Shown piece after piece: positions 20,358 to 28,951 of a DNA stretch of 64,000 nucleotides. The stretch spans positions 496,001-560,000 of the forward strand of contig SDAL01000002.1 of assembly GCA_004153385.1 (NCBI GenBank), written 5' to 3'. The notes under the pieces are model-generated. The model saw nothing but the letters and a program-made list of their open reading frames with translations. It was not told where the DNA came from and ran no database searches. How positions within the stretch are numbered: position 1 is the stretch's first letter; every line of letters starts with the position of its first letter. This DNA is from Paracoccaceae bacterium (GTDB taxonomy: Bacteria > Pseudomonadota > Alphaproteobacteria > Rhodobacterales > Rhodobacteraceae). A program made the translations under genes and the position numbers.

Positions 20358-21332
20358 TCAGTCCTTGCGATTGACCGGATTGCGATACAGCATCCGGCGC
20401 ACCGAGCCGGTTTTGGAGCGCATGAGCACGGTCTCGGTTTCGATGTAATCGGGCTCGCGTTTCACGCCCTTCACGATAGAGCCGTTGGTGACCCCCGTCA
20501 TCGCAAAGATAACATCGCCGGTGACCAGTTCGTCCCGTGAATAGATCTTGTCGAAATCGGTGATGCCTGCCTTGGTGGCACGGCCCCGTTCGTCATCATT
20601 GCGAAACAGCAGTTTGCCCCACATCTGTCCGCCCATGCATTTCAGCGCCGATGCGGCCAGAACGCCTTCTGGCGCGCCGCCGGAGCCCATGTACATATCG
20701 ATGCCGGTGGTCTCGGCCTCGGCGCAATGGATCACGCCCGCCACATCGCCATCGGTGATCAGGCGGATTGCGGCCCCCGTCGCGCGAACTTCGGCAATCA
20801 TGTCCTGATGACGATCCCGATCAAGGATACACACGGTGATGTCGCGCGAGGATACGCCCTGTGCCTTGGCCAAAGCCTCGACCCGTTCGCGCGGGCTCAT
20901 GTTCAGTGACACCACATCCTTGGCATATCCTGGGCCGACAGCCAGTTTTTCCATGTAGACATCTGGGGCATGCAAAAGCGTGCCGCGCTGCGCCATCGCG
21001 ATCACGGTCAGGGCGTTGGGCATATCCAGCGCGGTGAGCGTGGTGCCTTCCAGCGGATCCAGCGCGATATCTACGGCCGGACCGGTGCCGGTGCCGACTT
21101 CCTCGCCGATAAACAGCATCGGCGCCTCGTCGCGCTCGCCTTCGCCAATCACCACGACACCTTGGATATCAAGCATATTCAGCTGGTCGCGCATCGCGTT
21201 AACGGCGGCCTGATCGGCGGCTTTCTCGTCTCCACGACCAATCAGGTCGGCGCTTGCATGTGCTGCAGCCTCCGACACGCGGGCAAGACCCAGCGAAAGC
21301 ATACGATCATTGAAATCTACGGGTTTGGTCAT
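20358..21332 (-). CDS. glpX: Class II fructose-1,6-bisphosphatase
   Basis: The 324-residue protein has GlpX family marks: GDEKAADQAAVNAMRDQLN, VVIGEGERDEAPML for metal binding, DIALDPLEGTT, and GSGGAPEGVLAASALKCMGG. It hydrolyses fructose-1,6-bisphosphate in gluconeogenesis. The start MTKPVDFN at 21332 fits the family; the longer open frame upstream is not conserved. It is a single-gene unit ending in its own terminator. Confidence 0.95.
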   Translation of the reverse strand: MTKPVDFNDRMLSLGLARVSEAAAHASADLIGRGDEKAADQAAVNAMRDQLNMLDIQGVVVIGEGERDEAPMLFIGEEVGTGTGPAVDIALDPLEGTTLTALDMPNALTVIAMAQRGTLLHAPDVYMEKLAVGPGYAKDVVSLNMSPRERVEALAKAQGVSSRDITVCILDRDRHQDMIAEVRATGAAIRLITDGDVAGVIHCAEAETTGIDMYMGSGGAPEGVLAASALKCMGGQMWGKLLFRNDDERGRATKAGITDFDKIYSRDELVTGDVIFAMTGVTNGSIVKGVKREPDYIETETVLMRSKTGSVRRMLYRNPVNRKD

Positions 21333-21631
21333 AGTCTGTCCTGATATTTTGCGCGAATGCGCATGAATTGGGCCAAGGGTAACCAAAACCCGTTCATCGC
21401 AGCAGGGCAAGTCTGTGAACGCTAACACTCGCGCATTATTCATCAAAACAGGATTTGGGCGGATTCTGCGCAGGGAGATATGACGGGCCAGGCGAGGACT
21501 GATCTGCCATAACCGGACAGAGCCCTCAAGGCCCGCGGGCACCGCGAGCAGCGCGCCTTATGCGCGCTGGCTGATGCTGGACAGCGTTCACGCCGCGATG
21601 TTAGCTGTGCTGGAAATCTCGGCGGAGGCCA

Positions 21632-22549
21632 ATGTCTGATATGCTTTATACCACGATCTGGCCGATCTTCGGGCTTATATGTGCTGGATATGTACTGATG
21701 CGGCGGGCGTTCCCCTCCACCCAGTTCTGGTCTGCGGCGGAGCGGTTGAATTATTTTATCCTGTTTCCCGCGTTGCTGGTGTCCAGTCTGGCCAATGCGC
21801 CTGTGTATGATCCGGCCGTGCTGCGGCTGGGGGGGGCTGCGGCTGCAACCATCGTGATCGCGTCCATCGGGCTGGCGCTTGTGCTCTGGGCGCGGCCTAT
21901 GCCTGCGGCGCGCTTCGGGCCGGTTTTGCAGGGGGTGATCCGTTTCAACACCTATCTGGCGCTGGCGCTGGTGTCGATGTTTGCCGGACAGGCGGGGCTG
22001 GAGCGGGCGGCGGTGTTTCTGGCCGTGTCGGTGCCGCTGGTCAATGTGTTGTCTATCGGGGCGCTCAGCGGGGCTGCGGCCCTGCGCCATCCGATGAGGC
22101 TGGCAGGTGGTATCTTGCGCAATCCGCTTGTTCTGGCCTGTCTGGCGGGTATTGCGCTTGCGCTATCCGGTGTGGGGCTGCCCTATGGCACGGGGAAGTT
22201 TCTGTCCCTTTTGGGGCAGGGCAGTCTGCCTTTGGGGCTGCTATGTGTGGGCGCGGCGTTGCAACCGGGGCGGTTGCGTCAGGATATGGCGGCCTTGATG
22301 TGGGTCGGGGCGGGGCGGCTTTTGCTGATGCCGGCGCTTGCCATAGGGGTGATTGCCATTTTCGGCCTGACAGGGGCCGAGGCGATGGTGTTGGTGGTGT
22401 TTTCCGCCGTGCCGACCGCCGCTACCGCGTATGTGCTGACACGCCAGATGAACGGCGATGCGCCGTTCATGGCAGGGATCGTTACATCGCAGACGCTGGC
22501 GGTTGTTGTGACGCTGCCGGTTGTGCTTTTTGTCTGGTCGTCTTTCTAG
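21632..22549 (+). CDS. AEC family (auxin efflux carrier-like) transporter
   Basis: The 305-residue protein has about ten membrane segments with the inverted-repeat layout of AEC carriers, with a hydrophilic break near the middle (AALRHPMRLAGGILRNPLV) and VFSAVPTAATAYVLTRQM in the second half. Family members export organic acids or other small anions. The substrate cannot be told here. Confidence 0.88.
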   Translation: MSDMLYTTIWPIFGLICAGYVLMRRAFPSTQFWSAAERLNYFILFPALLVSSLANAPVYDPAVLRLGGAAAATIVIASIGLALVLWARPMPAARFGPVLQGVIRFNTYLALALVSMFAGQAGLERAAVFLAVSVPLVNVLSIGALSGAAALRHPMRLAGGILRNPLVLACLAGIALALSGVGLPYGTGKFLSLLGQGSLPLGLLCVGAALQPGRLRQDMAALMWVGAGRLLLMPALAIGVIAIFGLTGAEAMVLVVFSAVPTAATAYVLTRQMNGDAPFMAGIVTSQTLAVVVTLPVVLFVWSSF

Positions 22550-22768
22550 CAGGCGGGGCTCAGGGGGGGGGCGGTTTTTAGCGCCATCTGCCGGTTTGAA
22601 GCCCGCATATGCGCGCTATCCGGCGCGTGGGTCATAAAACTCGTGATTTTCCAACAGCCGCACGGGATTCGTTGTTGACTCTGGTTCCAGCGTGACTAAA
22701 AGGCGGGTTCAAGGATTAAGAGGGCTTGCGTGCATAGCGCCGCAGTGGCCCGGCTCAGGAGATGAAAC

Positions 22769-22936
22769 ATGGCGAAGCCGACGACGCAAAAGATCCGTCT
22801 GAACTCGACGGCGGGCACCGGGCACTTCTACGTGACCAAGAAGAATGCCCGCACCATGACCGAAAAAATGGTTGTTAAAAAATACGACCCGGTCCTGCGT
22901 AAGCACGTCGAATACAAAGAAGGCAAGATCAAGTAA
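22769..22936 (+). CDS. rpmG: 50S ribosomal protein L33
   Basis: The 55-residue protein [20 protein letters not shown]... is a clear L33: [21 protein letters not shown] and [12 protein letters not shown] are typical. It has no cysteine, so it is the zinc-free form. CAGGAG stands 7 bases before the ATG. Confidence 0.97.
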   Translation: MAKPTTQKIRLNSTAGTGHFYVTKKNARTMTEKMVVKKYDPVLRKHVEYKEGKIK

Positions 22937-22958
22937 GATCTTCGTCTTTGGACTGTTC

Positions 22959-22987
22959 AAAAGCCGCACCGAAAGGTGCGGCTTTTT
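22959..22987 (+). terminator. Terminator of rpmG
   Basis: AAGCCGCACC, a GAAA tetraloop, GGTGCGGCTT and a T run: a textbook Rho-independent terminator. Confidence 0.95.
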
Positions 22988-23099
22988 GCATTTGTGGCTT
23001 CTGTTTCTGATCTGAACGATCACGACTTTGCGAAACGGCTGGGGGGCACGCTGTCGTGATGGCTCGGGATATTGACCTAGTAAAAGAATCAAGTTTACT

Positions 23100-23122
23100 T
23101 TTCTGACCAAATAAATCAGAAA
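23100..23122. promoter_or_regulatory. Putative iron-responsive operator upstream of imelysin-bfd-bfr
   Basis: TTTCTGA-N9-TCAGAAA is a perfect inverted repeat and contains the TGA-N9-TCA core described for alphaproteobacterial iron boxes (Iron-Rhodo/RirA type). A third TTTCTGA copy lies at 23137-23143 just before the gene start. The regulator is inferred, not shown. Confidence 0.65.
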
Positions 23123-23155
23123 TACGTGAACACCTGTTTCTGACCGAGGATCGTC

Positions 23156-24424
23156 ATGCCCCGAATGCTCAAGGCCTATGTTGCCACCACTGCCCTTGTC
23201 TGTGCGCCCTTCATGGCGCAGGCCGCCACGCCCTCGCCAGAGGATGTGATCGCAACCTATGCCGATATTGCACAGGCCGGATACGAGGACAGCCTGAGCA
23301 CCGCGCAGGCCTTGCAAAAGGCCATCGACGCATTCGTGGAAGACCCCACACAAGACACTCAAGACGCGGCCAAGGCCGCATGGGTGGCCGCCCGCGCGCC
23401 TTACCAACAGACAGAGGCCTACCGCTTCGGCAATGCGATTGTGGATGAATGGGAAGGCCGTGTGAATGCATGGCCGCTGGACGAGGGGCTGATCGATTAT
23501 GTCGCCCCCGACACGGCTGTGAATGAAGAGAACGATCTGGCGCAGGCGAATGTGATCGCCAATCCCGACCTGAGCATCGGTGGTCAGGATGTGGATGCAA
23601 GCGAGATCACGCCCGCGTTTCTAAGCGATACCCTGCAAGAAGCCGAAGGGATCGAATCCAATGTGGCGACCGGTTATCACGCGATCGAATTTCTGCTGTG
23701 GGGGCAGGATCTGAACGGCACAGGCCCGGGCGCAGGCGAGCGCTCCTACACCGACTATCTGCAAGATGACGGCTGCACCAATGGCAATTGTGACCGCCGT
23801 GCCGCCTATCTGACCGCTGCATCGGCATTGCTGGTTGATGATCTGGAAGAAATGGTTGGCAACTGGACCGAGGACGGCGCTGCCCGCACGGCATTGGCAG
23901 AAGATCCCGAGGCCGGGATCAAAATCATCCTGACGGGTATGGGGTCGTTGTCCTATGGCGAGCTGGCAGGCGAGCGTACGAAGCTTGGCCTGATGCTGCA
24001 CGATCCGGAGGAGGAGCATGACTGCTTCTCCGACATGACCCATCTGTCGCATTACTATGACGCGATGGGCATCCGTAACGTTTACGAGGGCAAATATACC
24101 CGCACGGATGGTCAGGTGGTCGAAGGGCCGTCGATTTCGGATCTGGTGGCCGATGCCGCCCCCGAGGTGGATACGCAATTGCGTGCCGATCTGGATGCGT
24201 CCGTGGCGGCTGCGGCAAAGATCAAGACGTCAGCTGAAAACGGTATGGCCTATGACCAGATGATCGCTGTGGGCAATGACGACGGCGCAGAGCTGGTCGA
24301 AGGGCTGGTAGACGCGCTTGTCACCCAGACCCGCGGGATCGAACGCGCGGTGGCTGCGCTTGGCAGCGATATCGAGGTGGAAGGCTCCGACAGCCTTGAT
24401 AACCCTGATGCGGTTTTCCAATAA
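23156..24424 (+). CDS. Imelysin family periplasmic protein (iron-regulated protein A)
   Basis: The 422-residue protein starts with a signal peptide (cleavage likely after MAQA at residue 23) and has the imelysin GxHxxE motif in TGYHAIEFLLWGQDLNG. The second half repeats the four-helix layout. Imelysins are periplasmic or surface proteins made under iron limitation, thought to help iron or haem acquisition; the exact role is unsettled. It is followed 13 bases later by bfd and then bfr, so uptake and storage genes share a promoter that carries an inverted repeat. Confidence 0.88.
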   Translation: MPRMLKAYVATTALVCAPFMAQAATPSPEDVIATYADIAQAGYEDSLSTAQALQKAIDAFVEDPTQDTQDAAKAAWVAARAPYQQTEAYRFGNAIVDEWEGRVNAWPLDEGLIDYVAPDTAVNEENDLAQANVIANPDLSIGGQDVDASEITPAFLSDTLQEAEGIESNVATGYHAIEFLLWGQDLNGTGPGAGERSYTDYLQDDGCTNGNCDRRAAYLTAASALLVDDLEEMVGNWTEDGAARTALAEDPEAGIKIILTGMGSLSYGELAGERTKLGLMLHDPEEEHDCFSDMTHLSHYYDAMGIRNVYEGKYTRTDGQVVEGPSISDLVADAAPEVDTQLRADLDASVAAAAKIKTSAENGMAYDQMIAVGNDDGAELVEGLVDALVTQTRGIERAVAALGSDIEVEGSDSLDNPDAVFQ

Positions 24425-24437
24425 CGAGAGGTGATAC

Positions 24438-24734
24438 ATGATCGTGTGCAGCTGTCAAAATATCTCGGATAAAGACATTCACGCCGCCATAGACTGGATG
24501 CGACAGTCGGATATGCGCACGATCATTACACCGGGCAAGATTTACCGTGCCTTGGGCAAACGGGCGGATTGCGGCGGATGTATGCCGCTTTTCCTTGCCA
24601 CCATGCGCAAAAGCGATCACCTTGAAGTTCCAATGGAATTGCGCAACCTTAACAGGCGCAATGTGAACACAGGAGAGATGAATGAAGGGCGATCCGAAGG
24701 TCATCGAATACCTCAACGCCGCGCTTCGGTCTGA
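24438..24734 (+). CDS. bfd: Bacterioferritin-associated ferredoxin
   Basis: The 98-residue protein carries Cys4, Cys6, Cys45 and Cys48 (VCSCQ ... DCGGC), the [2Fe-2S] ligand set of Bfd. Bfd gives electrons to bacterioferritin to release stored iron. It is longer than the usual 60-75 residues: after about residue 65 the tail is polar and its last 53 bases overlap the bfr gene in another frame. Confidence 0.88.
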   Translation: MIVCSCQNISDKDIHAAIDWMRQSDMRTIITPGKIYRALGKRADCGGCMPLFLATMRKSDHLEVPMELRNLNRRNVNTGEMNEGRSEGHRIPQRRASV

Positions 24735-25185
24735 ACTGACGGCAGTCAACCAGTACTGGTTGCATTACCGGCTGCAAGAAGACTGGGGATTTGGCAAGAT
24801 TGCACGCAAGTCGCGTGAGGAAAGCATCGAAGAGATGCATCACGCCGATAAGCTGATCGAACGGATTATCTTTCTGGAAGGCCATCCGAACCTGCAAAAG
24901 CTCGATTCCCTGCGGATCGGCCAGACGCTGAAAGAAACGCTCGAGTCGGATCTGGCAGCAGAGCACGAAGCGCGTTCGCTTTATATCGAGGCACGCAAAT
25001 ATTGTGCCGAGGTGGGTGACTTCGTGACCAAAGATCTGTTCGACGAGCTGACCGCTGATGAAGAGGGTCATATCGATTTTCTCGAGACCCAGCTGGAACT
25101 GTTCAGCAAGATCGGCGAGCAGAATTATGGCATGCTGAATGCCGACCCGGCAAATGAAACAGAAGTGTCCCCCGGGACCGAGTGA
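24682..25185 (+). CDS. bfr: Bacterioferritin
   Basis: The 167-residue ferritin-like protein has Glu18, Glu51 and His54 for the di-iron ferroxidase site, Met52 for haem between subunits, and the second helix pair with [12 protein letters not shown] and [10 protein letters not shown]. It forms the 24-mer that stores iron. AGGAGAG precedes the ATG. Its start lies inside the bfd reading frame, which suggests translational coupling. Confidence 0.96.
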   Translation: MKGDPKVIEYLNAALRSELTAVNQYWLHYRLQEDWGFGKIARKSREESIEEMHHADKLIERIIFLEGHPNLQKLDSLRIGQTLKETLESDLAAEHEARSLYIEARKYCAEVGDFVTKDLFDELTADEEGHIDFLETQLELFSKIGEQNYGMLNADPANETEVSPGTE

Positions 25186-25206
25186 TTTGCCAACGCTAGA
25201 CAACAC

Positions 25207-25239
25207 AAAGGGGCCTCGCGACAAAACGCGGGGCCTTTT
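25207..25239 (+). terminator. Terminator of the imelysin-bfd-bfr unit
   Basis: A 14-bp stem with some G-U pairs (AAAGGGGCCTCGCG with CGCGGGGCCTTTT) ends in TTTT. Confidence 0.8.
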
Positions 25240-25262
25240 GACCGACCGGACTGAATTTCATC

Positions 25263-26786
25263 GTGACTTTACCCACACCCCCCAGAGGCATCGCCATCGC
25301 TCCACAGGCCCGATCCTGCCGGTGGCCCATGGCGTTGGGCGGGGTTGTGGCATTGGTTGCGTGTGGGGCAGGTGTGATGGCCGAGCCTGCGCGCACGATG
25401 CGCGACGCCGCCCGCGTGGCGACGGTCACGCGCCCGACCCACGATTTCACCACCCCCGAACCCTATGAGGCGCGCCCCGCTGGTGCGGGCACGCTCCAAG
25501 GGGCCCGGTTTGACCAGCCGCTGGCCAATCTGCCTGATAGGCAAGGCATGGAATTTGTTCTGGGCGAGGCATTGTTTGAAAAGCTCTGGGTGCCTGCGCC
25601 GTCCTCCACCCGTGCATCCGACGGGCTTGGGCCGCTTTTTAATGCACGTGCCTGTGCCAATTGTCATCCCGGTGGCGGGCGGGGCAGGCCGGTCGAGCCG
25701 GGCGCGATTACGGGGCAGGTCCTGAAACTGTCGCAACCGGGCGGGCTGCTGCCCGACGGGGCACCTGCGGGCTGGCATCCCATGCAGCCTGATCGGATGC
25801 TTGGCACGCAGCTGCAAGATCGCGCGGTCCAAGGCCTGTCCGGCGAAGGGGGGCTGTGGCTCGACTGGGTCGAGGAGCCTGTGCAACTGACCGGCGGCAG
25901 TGTCAGCCTGCGCAGGCCGGTCTGGCACAGCGATGCAGATATTGGCCCCCGAACGGCAACGTCTTTGCGCATCGCACCGCAGATGATCGGCCTTGGCTTG
26001 CTGGCCGCGATTCCTGCGGCAGACCTGCGCGCCAATGCCGATCCCGATGATGCAGATCATGACGGTATCTCTGGGCGTGTGGCGGAGGTCTACTCCCCCT
26101 ACGCAGGGGGCTGGCGTATGGGACGCTTTGGCCACAAGGCGGGTGCGGCCACCCTTGTGGATATGAGCGCATCGGCTTTCTCGCAAGATATGGGTCTGTC
26201 TACGCCATTATTTCCGCACCCTTGGGGCGATTGCACACCGGCGCAAACCGATTGCCGCCGCGCGCCGCATGGCGTGGATGTGGGCCTGCGCGACGGTGTT
26301 GAGGTATCGCAAGAGGCCCTTGAGTTGGTCAGCAGCTATGCAGGCGCACTTGCTGTACCCGCCCGCCGCGATGTTGGCTCACCGGCGGTTTTGCGCGGCA
26401 AGCAGGCATTTTACGGTGCAGGTTGTCCCGCCTGCCATGTGCCGAAATTTGTTACGGCCACGAGGAGCGATGCGCCTGCGCACAGTTTCCAGCTGATTTG
26501 GCCCTATAGCGATCTTTTGCTTCATGACATGGGGCCGGGATTGGCAGATACTCGCGCCGAAGGCCTTGCCACCGGCACCGAATGGCGTACCGCGCCCTTA
26601 TGGGGGATCGGGCTGACTGCGCAAAACACTGGCCATCCGGCGCGGTTTTTGCATGATGGGCGGGCCCGCAACCTGTTGGAAGCCGTGTTATGGCATGGCG
26701 GCGAGGCGGCGCCTGCGCGCGAGCATGTGCGCAAGATGGCCCCCGACACCCGTGCCGATCTGATCCGTTTTCTGGAGAGTCTTTAG
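25263..26786 (+). CDS. Di-heme oxidoreductase (DHOR family), putative thiol oxidoreductase
   Basis: The 507-residue protein has a signal sequence and two CxxCH haem-c sites (CANCH near residue 132 and CPACH near 390), and the family pieces LGPLFNARACANCHPGGGRG and TAPLWGIGLTAQNTGHPARFLHDGRARNLLEAVLWHGGEA. DHOR proteins sit with imelysins in many bacteria, as here, and are thought to act in periplasmic iron chemistry. The start may be GTG 25263 or ATG 25329; the second gives a more usual signal peptide, and neither has a strong ribosome site. Confidence 0.85.
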   Translation: MTLPTPPRGIAIAPQARSCRWPMALGGVVALVACGAGVMAEPARTMRDAARVATVTRPTHDFTTPEPYEARPAGAGTLQGARFDQPLANLPDRQGMEFVLGEALFEKLWVPAPSSTRASDGLGPLFNARACANCHPGGGRGRPVEPGAITGQVLKLSQPGGLLPDGAPAGWHPMQPDRMLGTQLQDRAVQGLSGEGGLWLDWVEEPVQLTGGSVSLRRPVWHSDADIGPRTATSLRIAPQMIGLGLLAAIPAADLRANADPDDADHDGISGRVAEVYSPYAGGWRMGRFGHKAGAATLVDMSASAFSQDMGLSTPLFPHPWGDCTPAQTDCRRAPHGVDVGLRDGVEVSQEALELVSSYAGALAVPARRDVGSPAVLRGKQAFYGAGCPACHVPKFVTATRSDAPAHSFQLIWPYSDLLLHDMGPGLADTRAEGLATGTEWRTAPLWGIGLTAQNTGHPARFLHDGRARNLLEAVLWHGGEAAPAREHVRKMAPDTRADLIRFLESL

Positions 26787-26788
26787 AT

Positions 26789-27796
26789 ATGCGTTGCCTG
26801 TTGTTGTCCCTGCCGCTTGCGGCGATGAGCTTTGCCGCCCTTGGCGGTGGTGTCGCGCGCGCCGATGTGCGCGCCGCGATCCGCGACCAGATCCTGCCCG
26901 GCTATGCCGCGCTGACCGATGCCAGCCGCAAACTGGCAGAGCAAGGCGCGCAAGATTGCACTGTGGCGGCGATGCAGCCCGAATGGAACGCCGCCTTTGA
27001 TGCGTGGCTGGATGTGGCCTATCTGCGTTTGGGGCCGGTGGAGGAGGAGGGGCGCGCCTTGGCCTTTGCCTTCTGGCCCGATCCCAAAGCCATCGGGCGG
27101 CGGCAGTTGCAAGCGCTGAAAGAAACCGCCGACCGCGACCATATCACGCCCGAGGCCATGTCGCAGGGCTCGATCGCCACGCGCGGTTTTTTCGGAATGT
27201 ACCATCTGCTTTACGGCGAAATGGCGCAGGACGATGCATTCAGCTGTGCTTTGCGCCAAGCGCAGGCGGAAGATCTCGCGCAGATGGCGATGGCCACCGA
27301 GATCGGCTGGCAGAACGGTTTCGCCGATCAGCTGCTCAATCCCGGCGCGCAAGGCAAGACCCGCTATCTGGACGAGGCAGAGGCACGTCAGGCGCTTTAT
27401 ACACAGCTGATTTCGGGTCTGGAGTTCAACAAGGACCAACGTCTGGGCCGTCCTTTAGGCAGCTTTGATCGCCCAAGGCCCGAACGTGCCGAGATGATAG
27501 AGGCCGGACGGTCTGCCGAAAATCTGGATCGCTCGCTGCAGTCGCTTGAGCGGTTCGCACAGGCGCTGGCGCAGGGCATGGGGCCGATCCCCAATACCAC
27601 CGCCGCATTTGCGCGCGCCCATGAACTGGTCGCTGATCTGGAGGATCCGGTGTTTGCAGGTGTCGCCAGCCCGGGCGAGCGGTTGCGGGTGGAAATCTTG
27701 CAACAGCAGATCGCCCTTACGGTGGAGGCGGTCGATCAGGAACTTGGCCCGCTGCTGGGTGTAAGTGCGGGTTTCAACGCCGCAGACGGAGACTGA
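26789..27796 (+). CDS. Second imelysin family protein
   Basis: The 335-residue protein has a signal peptide (MRCLLLSLPLAAMSFAALGG, cleavage near ARA-DV) and the imelysin fold, but the canonical GxHxxE is replaced by GMYHLLYGE in FFGMYHLLYGEMA. It starts two bases after the stop of the di-heme gene and is followed by the DUF1513 gene after three bases, so the three form one operon. Role as for the first imelysin; the pair are diverged paralogues. Confidence 0.85.
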   Translation: MRCLLLSLPLAAMSFAALGGGVARADVRAAIRDQILPGYAALTDASRKLAEQGAQDCTVAAMQPEWNAAFDAWLDVAYLRLGPVEEEGRALAFAFWPDPKAIGRRQLQALKETADRDHITPEAMSQGSIATRGFFGMYHLLYGEMAQDDAFSCALRQAQAEDLAQMAMATEIGWQNGFADQLLNPGAQGKTRYLDEAEARQALYTQLISGLEFNKDQRLGRPLGSFDRPRPERAEMIEAGRSAENLDRSLQSLERFAQALAQGMGPIPNTTAAFARAHELVADLEDPVFAGVASPGERLRVEILQQQIALTVEAVDQELGPLLGVSAGFNAADGD

Positions 27797-27799
27797 CCC

Positions 27800-28882
27800 A
27801 TGCAAAGACGCCGGTTTCTAGCCACACTTGCCGCCGCCACCGCAGCGCCCACGCTCAGCTGGGCTGATGCCGGCAACCCCGCCTTTCTGGCCGCCGCCCG
27901 TGACCGCGATGGCCGGTTCGCGATCTGGGGGTTGGCGGCCGACGGCACGCGGCTGTTTTCCCAGCCCCTGCCGGATCGCGGGCATGCCGCCACCGCGCAT
28001 CCCACCCGCCCCGAGGCCGTGGCCTTTGCCAGACGCCCCGGCACATTTGCGCTGGTGATCGATTGCGCCACAGGCCGCCTGCGCGCGCAGCTGACGCCGC
28101 CCGAAGGACGCCAGTTCAACGGGCATGGCGCGTTTTCGGGCGACGGGATGCGGCTTTACACATCCGAGGTAGTGGCCGATGGCTCCGCCGGGCGGATCGG
28201 GGTGTGGGATGTGGCGCGCGGCTATGTGCGGGTGGGCGAATTTTCCAGCAACGGCATCGGCCCGCACGAGATCTTGCGCCTGCCCGGCACGGAAACTCTG
28301 GTGGTTGCAAATGGTGGCATACAAACCGATCCACAGGACCGCACAAAGCTGAATATCGATACGATGCGCCCTAATCTGAGCTATCTCTCGTCGCAGGGGG
28401 AGGTGATCGAGGTGGTCGAACTGCCCCAGGACCTGCGGCAGAATTCGATCCGCCATCTGGCGCGCCGGTCTGATGGTTTGGTCGCGTTCTGCATGCAGTG
28501 GCAGGGGGATCTGATGGAGCCTGTGCCGTTATTGGGGCTTCACAGGCTTGGCGCACGCGCGCCCGTTCTGGCCAATCCGGCCCCTGCCGAAATTCTGGCA
28601 ATGAACGGATATGCCGGATCGGTGGCCTTTGCGCGCGGTGGTCGCGAGGTGGGCATCACCTCGCCACGCGGCGGAATGGTGCAGGTATATGATGCGGATA
28701 CGGGCGCGCCGGTGTGGTCGGTCAGGCGTGCGGATGTCTGCGGGCTTGGCCCCTGTGCCAGTGGCGGGTTTACGGCCACCGATGGTCAGGGGCTCGTGGC
28801 GCAGATCGCAGATCAGACGCTGATCCCGTTTGCGCGGGCGGATGTTGCATGGGACAACCATCTGGTTACGCTTGATCTGTGA
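27800..28882 (+). CDS. DUF1513 beta-propeller-like protein with Tat signal
   Basis: The 360-residue protein begins with MQRRRFLATLAAATAAPTLSWA, a Tat-type leader (RRRFL). The rest reads as repeated beta blades (GHGAFSGDGMRLYTSE, GPHEILRLPGTETLVVANGG, NSIRHLARRSDGLVAFCMQW), as in DUF1513. The family is found in the imelysin/di-heme oxidoreductase operon of many proteobacteria. Function is unknown; a periplasmic place in an iron uptake complex is inferred from the operon. Confidence 0.87.
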   Translation: MQRRRFLATLAAATAAPTLSWADAGNPAFLAAARDRDGRFAIWGLAADGTRLFSQPLPDRGHAATAHPTRPEAVAFARRPGTFALVIDCATGRLRAQLTPPEGRQFNGHGAFSGDGMRLYTSEVVADGSAGRIGVWDVARGYVRVGEFSSNGIGPHEILRLPGTETLVVANGGIQTDPQDRTKLNIDTMRPNLSYLSSQGEVIEVVELPQDLRQNSIRHLARRSDGLVAFCMQWQGDLMEPVPLLGLHRLGARAPVLANPAPAEILAMNGYAGSVAFARGGREVGITSPRGGMVQVYDADTGAPVWSVRRADVCGLGPCASGGFTATDGQGLVAQIADQTLIPFARADVAWDNHLVTLDL

Positions 28883-28951
28883 GCCATCAGAGCGTTCGGT
28901 CCGGAATGTTTGATCGGGTAGGCCTGCACGTCAAAGCGGCGCGGCGCTCGA

